This document shows positions 43,804 to 54,509 of a DNA stretch of 64,000 bases, in pieces. The translations under genes were made by a program, and so were the position numbers. The stretch is from Mycosphaerelloides madeirae. Its lineage: Eukaryota; Ascomycota; Dothideomycetes; Mycosphaerellales; Mycosphaerellaceae. A model generated the notes under the pieces. The model ran no database searches. It saw only the letters and a list, made by a program, of their open reading frames with translations, and was not told where the DNA came from. Location of the stretch: positions 62,001 to 126,000 of the forward strand of contig NHNV01000036.1 of assembly GCA_002785995.1 (NCBI GenBank), read 5' to 3'. Every line of letters begins with the position of its first letter. Position 1 is the first letter of the stretch.

Positions 43804-45572
43804 TTAAGACTTCGTCGTGACATTGTTGTTGCCAAGATTACCCGTCTGCGTCGTAAAATCTGATACTTCCCCCAAATTGTCAATGCGTCCCAGCAAGAAC
43901 TCCAGCTGGCGGTAACTCGCACTAGGAGCATACTGCGGCACCATGTGTCCTGAGAGATCAACAGTGCAAAAGGTCAACCCACGCTCGGTGTGCCATTGAC
44001 CAAAGACTCCTGAGCCTGCCAGGGAAGAAAGGCTAAGCTCGCTGTGGTATGGGACGTAAAAGTCCTCGAAACTGCTGGGACTGGTCTGGAAACCCTGCGC
44101 GCCGTTCCAGGTCATGTTCTGGATCATGGCGAGCGTGCCGTTCATGATGAGGATCATGTCGAGCATGCCGTGTCCGATGATGGTCTTCTTGTTCTTTTCG
44201 ATCACTCGCGGGAGGACTGAGAGACCAGATGGCGGGCTGGTGTCTGTGTCGAGAACGCCGTTCGAGCATTCTTCCCATTCTCCAATAGGAGCATTGATCG
44301 CCTTTTGGACGTCAGTCCGGTTGAAGTAGATGGTTGCGCCGTCCGGCTGGTACGGAATCGAGCCTGGAAAGCCCAGAACGTCCCACAACAATGGGCAAGT
44401 GGTGGCGACTTGATAGACGTCCCAGCAAGGATTGACGATCGTCGCGGCGTTGATGATCTCGTTCCACAAGCTGCAAGAGTCGTTCGAGTAGTCCACGTTC
44501 GGCGGAGTTGGTAGAGGGCCAGTTGGAGGGAATGTGAGCGCCGTTTCGAGGAAGTCGGCATAGCCACATCCCTCATGTCTCGCCTGCAGATCGCTCATGT
44601 AAGACTCGTTCAGGCTGAACAGTGGCGCCCAGTACTCAACGAATGGCACTGCAACGGAGTCTTGCTGGACGACGTCGTAAGACGTCGATGGGTCGTAAAA
44701 CATAATCGATTCGACGTCATAATACTTGTTGTCGGAGGCATTGTGCATGGCGTCTGCGATGTATGGCACACTTGTCGGAGTTAGCTGAGAAGACTGGAAG
44801 AGTACTGGCAGACGTACTAGTATCCAGCATACGACTCTCCAGTGATGTAGACCTTGCGGTTCTGCAGTCCGAATGTGTCGACGAAATTCTTCCAGAAGCC
44901 TGTGTTCTGTCAGTTCCAGTGCACTGGTGTATTCTGTGTGAAACCCTACCCAGAAATTGTTCGGCAACTTCAATCTCGTTCGTTGCTGAAGGCGTTCCTT
45001 TCTTTTGACTGAAGCCGGTCCCAGCTGGCTGCTCGACCCACACCACATTGGTGAGATTGACCCACGTATATGGGTTCTTCACTGGCTTGTACGTGCCGTA
45101 TTGCCAAATGAAGGGTCCGTTCTCTTGGAGCAGTCCCTCAAGACTGCTGCAACCAGGTCCACCGTTCAACCAGATCAAAATCTCCTCTGATGCATCTGGA
45201 TTTTCAGATCTGGCGAGTCATTATAATCTTCTTGTAGCAAGCACAGGAGTGCACATACGGGAAGTACCAGAAGTACAGCTCTGAGACATTCTTCTCATGC
45301 GAGATTGGCAGCAGACCAGCATAACTCTCTCCAATGTCAAAATCCACGTCGGGGATCTTAGTTCCGTCGACCTTGAATTTCTGAGTATGCGGGTTCTGGG
45401 GAACCTTCGGGTGATGGTGATATTCAGAAGGCTTTGGCCATCCGCCGGTGTGAGTATGCGCAGGTGCTCGCGCATGAACCTGGGAGACACCCATCTTGAG
45501 AGCGTGCTTTGGATCCTTGGCCAGGGAAATCCCGGCGAGCGCGCCGAGGGCGCAGACAGACGCAAACCGCAT
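43804..45572 (-). CDS. S10 family serine carboxypeptidase
   Basis: Four exons, 45572-45259, 45209-44950, 44899-44818 and 44770-43804, give 540 residues. A signal peptide (MRFASVCALGALAGISLA) leads to a His-rich propeptide (PAHTHTGGWPKPSEYHHHP). The alpha/beta-hydrolase core shows ILIWLNGGPGCSSLEGLLQENGP, VVWVEQPAGTGFS, the nucleophile in GESYAGYYVPY (Ser214), GHGMLDMIL (Asp423) and LSGHMVPQYAP (His494), a complete S10 triad. Several NxT/S sites fit secretion. It would release C-terminal residues outside the cell or in the vacuole. The MRFASV start was chosen over the longer in-frame start at 45662 because it begins with the signal peptide. It is divergent from the C2-domain gene, 1.3 kb away. 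Confidence 0.95.
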
Positions 45573-46893
45573 TGTTGCCGAACTTCCTTGGAGAATTTGG
45601 AGATGAGACAAGAGAAAGAAACAAAAGCAGCTTTGAGCAAAGAAGAAACGCAGAAGACGCACAAGCAGTGGGTCGGAGGATGCACAGTAGTGGTGAACTA
45701 AGAAGTCGTACCTGAGATAGTGGCGGGGAGCGGTGGTTTGTGCGGTACAATGCGTTGCGACTTTCCTCTTGCGTTCAGGAACACGACTTTGGGATTTTTC
45801 ATGTCGCCGCTGGCCAATTGCGAAGACTCGCTAGACCGGCTATGACTCCGAGCACAGGAGCGAGCATGGTCGGTATGGCCGGTGTTCTATTCAGGCGGCG
45901 TTGATGAAAGATAAGAGTAATCAATCCGGCAGCGCGGCGTTGGTCTGCATGTGGAAGGTCGATCTGCTATCGTACCTGAGCCGGCGATCGCCTGAGAGGA
46001 AGTGGCCGACTCTTCGGTGAGGGTGTTATGAGTGCAGCATCCAATATATAATGATGACAGCGTCTGTCGTGGAAAGGAAGAAGTGGGCGCCGGTGTTCGA
46101 AGAGCAGGTGAAGTTGGTGAAAACTGGGCCGCCTGACGCGCCTCACACGTAGCGGTGCGACCTTGAGGACCAAAGTACCGAAACCATCTCTGAGGCACGT
46201 GGCGGTATATGTTTGCTGTTGTGCATCGAGCATGGCAGTCACGATATGAGACCGAAAGAATCGACGTCAAGGTGAAGATGACGGAAACAAACAACACCCC
46301 TTCGTTGAAGGGGTTGATGGCAGGCGCTCCTTGCTTGCTAGGATGAAGCTGTGCACAACTTCTTTGACGTATGAGGAGCACACGCTGGGTGTTATTCGAA
46401 GCCTGTAAGTGTGAGTTGAAGATGAGACTCGGGTTCGTGGCAGGACATTATTGTGGATGATGTTTGTTCTTGCCGTGGCAGGCCGCAGAAGGGTTGGGTC
46501 ATTGACAGGTCCCAGCGCTAAGCTCGAATCCCCCGCCACGTTCAGCCACTTCTGCCGACGACGTGCAGCTATGAGATGCGCCAGCTTCCTCGATCCTCTA
46601 CCTTTGCCTGGAATTCATCCCGACACTCACTGACTCCTCCGTCCCGACGAGGCGCTGTCTTTATCGAGCATCCTCAACACACGCGGTACCGCTCTTTTCG
46701 ACGGCCTCCATCCTCGAGCCAAGCCTCGCCGGAATAAGCTTCCGTCGCTACGCAATGGTCCGCGGCGCAGCTGGACCAAAACATTGCCGACATCAACACT
46801 GTTGAAGTCCACTCTCAATCGCCCCCGACTTGCGCTTTTGCTCGAGCCTTGAGACAGCTCTAGCCTCGACATACGCGGCCCGAACACCTCCCA
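45573..46893. other. Divergent promoter region
   Basis: About 1.3 kb between the carboxypeptidase and the C2 gene. Open frames here on the minus strand are mainly shadows of the plus-strand C2 gene or lack motifs. Confidence 0.45.
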
Positions 46894-49626
46894 ATGGGCA
46901 CGAAAATGGCGAATAGCGGCCCCCATGCCGCTGGCATCTTCGCCGACATGACCGTTGACGGTCCTGAAATCGGAACGTTGGTCGTTGTGGTCGATAGAGC
47001 AAAGAACCTCCCCAATAGGAAGACAATGGGCAAACAGAACCCCTACTGCGCTGCAAGACTCGGCAAGGAGGCACGCAAGACCGAAACGGACAGGAGAGGA
47101 GGCCAGACGCCAAGATGGTGAGTGAGATTTGGAGACAAGGCAACAGGAATTCGATGCTGACAATATTTCGTGCAAAGGGACCAAGAGATCCGATTTACGG
47201 TCCACGACTCCCCCGACTACTACACCCTCAAAGTTTCCGTCTTCAGCGAGGACAAGCGGACAGACCTCATCGGCGAAGCCTGGATCAGCCTTACCGACGT
47301 TGTTGTGGCCGGCGGCGGGAAGAGCGATGTATGGCAGCAGCTCAGCTGCAAGGGAAAGTACGCTGGGGAGATCCGGATAGAGCTCACATACTACGACTCT
47401 CGTGAAAAGGCGGAAAAGGAGAAGATCTTGAGTGTCGCCGATGAGCTCAAGCAGACATACGGCAGTCTTGGTGGCAGCAAGGTCAAGAGACGACCATTGC
47501 CCGTGAACCCAAATGCTCCCAATATGACCCCGGTGGTCATTCCAGAACGGGCGCTGCCCGGAAGAGCAAGACATGGGCCGAGGGATCTTGCGACGCCGCC
47601 GAGAGCGAACTCGATGCCGCTGGAAGGACCCAAAACATACAATTATCCCCATTCGCAGACGACATTGTTTGGACAGACACCTGTCAGTCAGCCTCATGGT
47701 AGTGCTTCGACAGGGACGACACCATTTCATCCGGAGACTGCTCCACCTGACCAATATTATGGGGAATTCGATCCAAATCTGGGACCCCAGCCATACGAGC
47801 CGGAATCATACGAGCAACCAGACTTCCTGCCTCAACTGGGACCGAGCAGAACACAGCGAGGACCTTTGCCTGCTCAGGCAAATTATGCTCAGCGTCCAGC
47901 TCAACATCCCCAACATCCACCTACGCAAGCGATTCCTCATCCCACGCTCGATCAAATGCCGCTACAGCACTCGCATTCTGCTCCTGCTGTACCACAACAT
48001 CCCGAGGGCCAGGAATACGACGATAGCTATCAGCTCCGAACGGATTATCCTGAGCCAATTCCGGACGTGGATTATCAGTACCAACAAGTGCGCCAAAAGC
48101 GAGGGAGCAATCTCACACCGAATTGGGAGCATGGGGATGTCGATCCGCACATGGCACGACAACCGTATGTTCAAGATGAGGAATTCGAAGGCCCACCTCC
48201 ACCGCCGCCGCCTATCCACAGTAACAGTTCGCCTGCGGTCCCTCACTACGGATCTCCACACAGCCGCCCATATCCCCCGCCTACAACAAGATACGAGCAG
48301 ACGCCGCCATCAGCGAGGCAGCAGTATATACCAAACTCGTCCCCACTGCAAAGCATCGAGCGTGGCTATGGCCAATACCAAACACCCCCTTCTCATCGAC
48401 ATCCCGCGAGGGGGCGATCAGTCGACGAGTATGGCGATTCTCCCTACCAGGGAAGTTATGGTTCGACCCCAAATCTTACTCCCCCCAACCAGACCCCACC
48501 TTCGCAGGGAAATGGACACCACGGCAGACCATATCCGACAAACCGCCACAGCGTCGCAGAACTGTACAATACGCCTTTACGACCTCACCCGTTGTCACAG
48601 GAAGTGCCACGCGCGAGGAGTCCAAATTCATATGGTCGGGAGAGCTTAGGCTCCGCACACTACCAGCAGGACTACCGTGGAAGAGACGCGGTGCCTCTGA
48701 TCAAGCCTCGTGCAATTTCACCACGACCTTCCGTATCCCCAGCTCAGTCGTCTTCGGCATCGCGGCCTAAGAGCACGTATAGCATACAGCACCCCGTTCG
48801 CGCCTTCGCTTCCTCTGACGAGAGCCCACTGTCTACATCACAGCCGGGATATGGCAGACAGCCAGCGCAGAGCCGTTCCACTCCAACGCGCAAGTCGGTT
48901 TCGCCGCGGCCGTCGATGTCGGAAGCGTCCCAATCTGCGACCCCATTCTCGCCGGACAGCTTCGATGTGCACAATCCTGGCCTATCTGGCCATGAGACTT
49001 CTACGGTGCGAACGGGACCAATAGTGGGCTGGCACGGGCAGGAGATAGACCCTTCTGATCATCTTCCTGTGGACTCTTGGGCCCCGGAGCCGAAAAAGAA
49101 CACACCAGATAAAACATACGGACTTGGTCGGGATCGCGACTTTGGTCCAAGAAGCGCGCTAGGAGTGACCAACACGGCAGGTCGAATTTCCAAGGACACT
49201 GTGATCAATGTGCGCGTGAAGCAACCGCAGGCTCCACCACCGGAGCCAGAACCTCAATCTGCTGGTAAGATTAGAGCTCGCTTGGTGAAGAAGCCAGCAC
49301 ATGGCAGTAGCCCGATTGCAGAGCCTCTAAGGGACCATTCCAATTTCAACCCCGTGCCCAATCCATATGAGCAGCAACAATACAGCCGCAGCTTTAATGA
49401 AGGTAGTCCGGGGGTTGCAGATGACTACCGATTTGATACTGGCTATGGACCACCGGCGCTTCCTCCCAAGGTACCTCTGCAACAGCAACAGCAACCGGAT
49501 TACTACGAGAGTGACGCTCTAACGAGAGAAATCTCCAGCATTGATTTGGGATCGAGCAGACGTGGGCCTGCGCCGCCCTCTTTCCAGCCGGTGCGAAGTC
49601 ATCGGGACAGAAATAGTTATTACTGA
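46894..49626 (+). CDS. C2-domain protein, Inn1/Fic1-like cytokinesis factor
   Basis: Exons 46894-47117 and 47178-49626 give 890 residues (first Met at 46894; a second, MANSG, lies four codons in). Residues about 20-150 are a C2 domain: GTLVVVVDRAKNLPNRKTMGKQNPYCAARLG, TPRWDQEIRFTVHDSP, YTLKVSVFSEDKRTDLIGEAWISL, GEIRIELTYYDS. After it stands a short linker with KRRPLPVNPNAP, then a roughly 700-residue Pro/Gln/Ser/Tyr-rich tail with many PxxP-type stretches, candidate SH3-binding sites. This is the layout of fungal ingression proteins, which bind Cyk3/Imp2-type SH3 partners at the septum. The intron is within the C2 domain. Role by analogy. Confidence 0.88.
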
Positions 49627-49842
49627 ACGATGGATGAAAGCATAGCATGTGAATCAGGCGTTTTGTGCTGTACAGGAAGAATGTTTTTACTTGAGACATG
49701 GTGCTGGCGTTCATCAGACAAGGCGTAAGGATTTACCAGATGGCAAAGGGAAAAGAGCGAGCGAGATTGTACCAACACCATATAGAAAGGGAAAAGGGAC
49801 CGGCTGACTGAAATAATCAACGGCTTTATACATACATCGTCC

Positions 49843-50263
49843 TTACGGCCTTCTCGTCTCACCACCCTGCCTCACATTTCCCTGCACATCGTCATCACCA
49901 CCCGCCAGCTGCTCCCGAATCTTCTCTTTATCTTCTGGGCCCCCGATGCCCTCGAAATCGGAGGCTTTGGTCTCTTGACCAGAGGCTTTGATGTCTCCGC
50001 CCTCGGAGACGGGGATAGGGCGGTTGGAGCCCTGGCCTTGGCCGCCAATTTGCACGGTGGAACCGGGGAATTTGGCTGTGGCGGATTCGTCGATGCCGGA
50101 GTCGAGGGCTGGGATGCTGTTAGAGGAGTTGGGATGTGGGATGGGGAAAAAAGGGCTTACTGGAGTCGGATTGGGAGGTTGAAGTATTGCCTTTTGCCTG
50201 TTGGGAGTTGAGATCACGTTCGGCTTGCTCGGCTATTTTGATGGGGTCTTGTTCGGAGGACAT
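49843..50263 (-). CDS. Small acidic disordered protein
   Basis: Exons 50263-50161 and 50108-49843, joined with a GTAAGC donor and a CCCAG acceptor, give 122 residues starting MSSEQDPIKIAEQAERDLNS. The mature-like region is rich in Gly, Asp, Glu and Gln (STLDSGIDESATAKFPGSTV, PVSEGGDIKASG, SDFEGIGGPEDKEKIREQLA, GGDDDVQGNVRQGGETRRP). It is highly hydrophilic, without cysteine. I recall similar short, conserved, disordered proteins in filamentous ascomycetes but cannot give a function; a stress-protective, LEA-like property is inference from composition. An alternative acceptor nine bases upstream would leave the frame, so this join was preferred. Confidence 0.75.
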
Positions 50264-50377
50264 TTTGGATGGTTGTTGAGTGGTATTAAATATGGAATGA
50301 AAAAATGTATTATTTGAGACAGAGGAAGAGAAACAGTACTATGGTAATTGAATACCCACCTTTCTCTGAGATACCAC

Positions 50378-50572
50378 TTACGTCGAGATGAAGTCATGTT
50401 GTTTTAATGGATGAGCGTCATAGGAGGTAAGGTGCTGCAAGGTACCGAGTTTACCTCCTGCCGTTTTGGCGTAGAGAAAGTGAATGTCTGCCTCAGGCCC
50501 CCCGGCGAGCTTGGGAGGGAGCTTCTCGAAGTCTGTCACCTTGATGTCGTCTTCACTTCGATCCACTCCCAA
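50378..50572 (-). other. Unplaced exon-like frame
   Basis: The minus strand encodes LGVDRSEDDIKVTDFEKLPP, KLAGGPEADIHFLYAKTAGG and LTSYDAHPLKQHDFIST to a TAA. The sequence has a protein-like composition but no ATG and no family I recognise. It may be the last exon of a small gene whose first exon lies at 50600-50760, inside the 5' region of the plus-strand Ubc7 gene, where I could not close a join. Confidence 0.35.
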
Positions 50573-50805
50573 CTAATTGTGACCTTCGACTTCCCTTTCG
50601 AACAGCCTCGTCACAAGTCATCGAGCTCCACATAACCGCGATCCATTCCCAAACTCTGATCCATCCTCCAAAGAAAGCCCGACGATTCTCGAAGACCGAA
50701 GCCTGCAGCTGCGAGCTCACTAAAAACAAAGACCAGAACTTCCATTCCCTCTTTATCCTGAACACGAAGAGCCTTCACGCTCGAAGCTTGGTCAACCACA
50801 GTATC

Positions 50806-51487
50806 ATGGCGGCGGCCGCAGGAGGCCCGTCGAGCTCGAGCGCAGCTCTCCTTCTTGGGAAGCAGTTTAAGCAAATGCAGAAGGATGTGGATATACCCGG
50901 CATATCGTGCGGGCTCGTGGGGAGCAGTGTTTTTGAGTGGGAGGTCATGCTCATGTTGAGTGATGAGCAGGATAGCTTGTATGGAGGTGAGTGAGTGTGT
51001 GGGTGTGAATGAGACATGGTGTCCGGGATGTTTTCAGGTGTGGAGGGCGGTACGTTTGCCCAACTTGAAGAGACGGGAGACGATGACAGTCCCGTGCTAG
51101 TTTCGACACACATACTAAGTTCCCCCTCCAGGCGGCATCTTCAGAGCCCGCATGACCTTCCCACCCACATACCCCCACCAACCACCCAAACTCAAGTTCG
51201 AAACCAAAATCTTTCACCCCAACATCTATGAGAACGGCGAAGTATGCATCAGCATTCTCCATCCGCCGGAGGAGGATCAGTATGGGTATGAGAGTGCGGC
51301 GGAGCGGTGGAGTCCCGTGCAAACACCCGAGTCGATTTTGATCTCGGTGATTAGTATGTTGAGCGGGCCGAATGATGAGAGTCCGGCGAATTTGGAGGCG
51401 GGGAAGCTGTGGAGGGAGGATCGGAAGGAGTTTAAGAGACGGGTGAGAAGGTGTGTGAGGGATAGTCAGGAGAATGCTTGGGATTGA
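50806..51487 (+). CDS. ubc7: Ubiquitin-conjugating enzyme E2, Ubc7-type
   Basis: Exons 50806-50986 and 51132-51487 give 178 residues. The UBC fold is complete: ALLLGKQFKQMQKDVDIPGI, SVFEWEVMLML, LYGGGIFRARMTFPPTYPHQ, then the HPN tripeptide in FHPNIYENGEVCISILHPP with the active-site Cys, followed by the 13-residue acidic insertion (EEDQYGYESAAERWSPVQ) that marks the Ubc7/UBE2G group, and ILISVISMLSGPNDESPANLEA. Ubc7 charges ubiquitin for ER-associated degradation with Hrd1/Doa10 ligases at the ER surface. The N-terminal Ala/Gly/Ser run is a small extension. The intron interrupts the YGGG loop and keeps phase. Confidence 0.95.
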
Positions 51488-51955
51488 GGGGAGAGGGGTA
51501 GAAGGGCATGGAAAGACCTCAGTCATCAGTTAGACATGGTACCTTCGGAACGAGTTGGGTACATGATATCGGTCTACTCGATTTGATGTTTGTATGTTCA
51601 TTGCAACACATCTCCAGGAACAAGCTTCAACCCTTGGAAGCTCACAAGATCATTGCTGGAGCTACCTCCCGGTTAGCAAATGAAATTTCGAGAACATCTC
51701 TCCCACTTGCGTAATGCCATATTCTAACTGTTCTGCTCTAACGAATGCCAGAAATCGTCACGTGGGCTGTATCAAGTGTCCCCCGGCCGCTTTCACAAAG
51801 CATTAATTTTGTGTGCTCTTACTCTCCCTCGCTCGGTCAACGAGGCCACCAGATGACATATCTTTAGAAGTCGATAGCTACGAGAGGAGAGAGGAACCGG
51901 ATATTATCTGAGCTCAAACTGAGCCGGCCGAACACGGACACAAGCATTCAACTTC
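51488..51955. other. Intergenic region
   Basis: About 470 bases between convergent Ubc7 and the MFS gene. Nothing assignable. Confidence 0.4.
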
Positions 51956-54013
51956 TCATTTCTCGCCCTTCATATGCTCAATCATCTCGGTCTCAGTCTC
52001 TGCCACGGCCTTCTGCTTCACGCCCTGCAACTTCCTCGCCACATCTGCCGTCATATAATCTTCCACATTCGGGCAGAATAGCACCGCCGCAATCAGCAAG
52101 ATGACACCGAACGGGATGGTACAGAGGAAGACCGTTCGGAATGACCTCGCATAGGCTTGCTTGACGGGATCGCCGATAGCCGCGAGAATGCTCTCGTTCA
52201 TCCCCGGGACGGTCGAGAAGCTGCTCGAGCTGACGCCGCCGAGAAGAGCCGGGATACTGCTTTCTGGCAGTCCAGCCTGGATGGCTGCTGGGGCAACGTA
52301 TTTCGGTAAATATTTGTTGAGTTCTGTCGAGAGGACGCTGCTATACATCGAGGTCGCTAGCGCTCCGGCGGCGGTGCGGATGGCGCCCAAGACTCCGGCT
52401 ACGAGTCCGATGTCATCTGGTTCCCAGACCAGAGCCATGGTGGATAGGGTCAAATTCTCCACGTATCCAGCGGCTGCCGTTCCGAGCAAGAGGAAAGCCA
52501 CCGTACGTCCTTCAGAGTTTGCATCAGCAGAAGCGACAGCTCCGATGAAAGCCATCATGACCAGGCCGGCAACCGTCATCTGGATTTTCATCCTGGGTAG
52601 GTACCGCACTCCGACGCCAGCGCATATTTGACCAAATAGAAGACCGCCTCCCACAGCACACGAGAGCCATCCGACTTTGGTCACGGACATGGTGAAGAGA
52701 GCGCCAACCATGGTAGGCCAGATGACAGTAGCGGAATACTGTAAAAAGCGAAGGGCGGAAGGTAAGCGAGTGTCTTAAGACAGTGGATGCCTTCTCCCCT
52801 TTGTACTTACGTATACCATTGCTCCAATCGAAGCACACGCGACGATAGCGTCGTACTTGACGTTTCGAAACAGGTTCATGGGCATCGAGGGGTACTCGTG
52901 CGGACAGTATGCTTCCCAGATGCAAAACGCGACCAGACCGGCCAGACCAGCAAAGAAAGCTCCAAGGACATGGCCATCGCTCCAAGGATAGACGCTTCCT
53001 CCCCAGTTGAGCCCGACTACCACACCATCAGTCAGTGTTCTCGAACGTTAGAACTTGTCCACTTACTGAGGAAGACAGTCAAACCCGAGGTGAACAATCC
53101 CATCCCAATCCAGTCAAAACTCGCAAGCTGTTTCAACTTCGACTTGCCGCCCACATGCAATAGCTCATAGCTAGGCGGAAAATAGAAGAAAAAGTACAGA
53201 GTGACAGCGAGGGTATTTACGATCACCTGTTTCACTCTCATCAGTCAGCCACCATCCAGCACCATGAAGGAAGCCAATCAGCATGCCATACTAACCCCCA
53301 AAATATAACTCCACCGAAACGTCAAAGCAGTATGCTCAAAGAAAGCCCTCATAATCGGCGGCCCAAAAACCGCAAAGGGAACCGATGTCGACAACACAAT
53401 CGCATTGAAAATCCCTCTATTCTTGTTTGGGACCAGTTCGCCCAGTACGACAGAAAAGGAGAGTTGTCCACTGGCCGCGAGTCCGTTGATGACGTTGCAG
53501 GCGGTGAGCATGTTGATTGATTGGGCGCTGGAGCCGATAATATTGCCCAGGAGCGCAAAGAGAGAGGAGGAGATGAAGAACCTATACCTCGTCAGCAAAA
53601 TCATCATCGTCATGCAAGAATAGGGGAAACTCACCACCTCCTCCCAAAAACATCACTCAACTGCACCCCATCAGCACCCCTTTCCCCGTCAACCCACCCC
53701 ATCACACATCACTTACCCGTCCCACCCACAAGAAACCGACAGCAAACCCCGCCTGCCAACTAACCGCCAACCATACCCCACTTCTCCCACCCCCGAGTTC
53801 CGCCACAATCAAAGATATCGTATTCGCAGGCAAGACCCATCCCAAGTAACCGCTCATCTGCGCCAGACAGGTCGCGAGGAGAGTGCCGAGAAACCGGGGG
53901 GAGGTGTAGTAGTTGGGCGGGAGGTCGTTGCCGAGGGCTTCGGGGGCTATGCAATCGTGGTGGAGGTGTTCAGGGGAGTGGTGGTGGGAGGTAGGGGGGT
54001 GAGGTTTCTCCAT
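51956..54013 (-). CDS. MFS transporter, TRI12-type multidrug/toxin efflux family
   Basis: Six exons, 54013-53717, 53660-53635, 53581-53296, 53226-53067, 53016-52811 and 52738-51956, give 585 residues. Exon 2 is only 26 bases and codes LSDVFGRR plus part of W; every junction closes in phase. About 14 helices can be counted. The cytosolic loop LWVGRLSDVFGRRWFF is the MFS motif A, and NKNRGIFNAIVLSTSVPF and GLNWGGSVYPWSDGHVLGAF are seen in fungal TRI12 and siderophore-transporter-like permeases (DHA2 group). It likely exports a metabolite or drug by proton antiport at the plasma membrane; the substrate is unknown, and no biosynthetic genes adjoin. Confidence 0.9.
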
Positions 54014-54509
54014 CGTGCTGTCTGCAGGGGTGGAGAGGAGGAAAAGGTGAAGGCCCTGACTTGCGTTCACGAAGAGTGAGAGTGATGTTCAAGGTCCTGG
54101 CGTCATAAGAAGCTCGTGAGGTCGTGCGAAATCTGACATGCTTTGCCATGGAGGTAGGTAAGACACCTACCTTACCTCCTACCTTGTGCTCCAACAGCCT
54201 GGGAAGCGGTAAACCTTATCCATGGATATGCCTGGCATGCCGTACACTCGTAGTTTGTGAGATTTGCTTTCTCCTCAGGAGGCGTAGCCGTAGCCGAGCT
54301 AGAAGGAAAAGGGTTCCGTTGGGGTAAGCATGTAGCGAAGACCCGGTTCTTCATGAAAGGACCTACCACACGTGAGCATGTGATGACCAACAAAGAGGAA
54401 ACGCGCATTGCATATTGCAAAGGCAAAAAGCACCTCGTGGAGTCCTCAGAAAGATACCGCTATAAAAATGCCCATGCACAAAACAAACCACAGAAGACAG
54501 AAGGCCACC
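54014..54509. other. Intergenic region
   Basis: About 500 bases between two tandem minus-strand transporter genes. A 130-base stretch includes GTAGGTAAGACACCTACCTTACCTCCTACC, an AGGTA/TACCT inverted repeat at 54152-54184. No gene. Confidence 0.4.

Noticed and set aside
46627..47754. 375-codon minus-strand open frame
   Set aside because: Lies opposite the C2-domain gene, has no motif, and the plus-strand C2 fold is unambiguous.
47162..49626. Gln/Pro-rich tail of the C2 gene as a tandem repeat array
   Set aside because: Low-complexity protein sequence without a regular DNA repeat unit.
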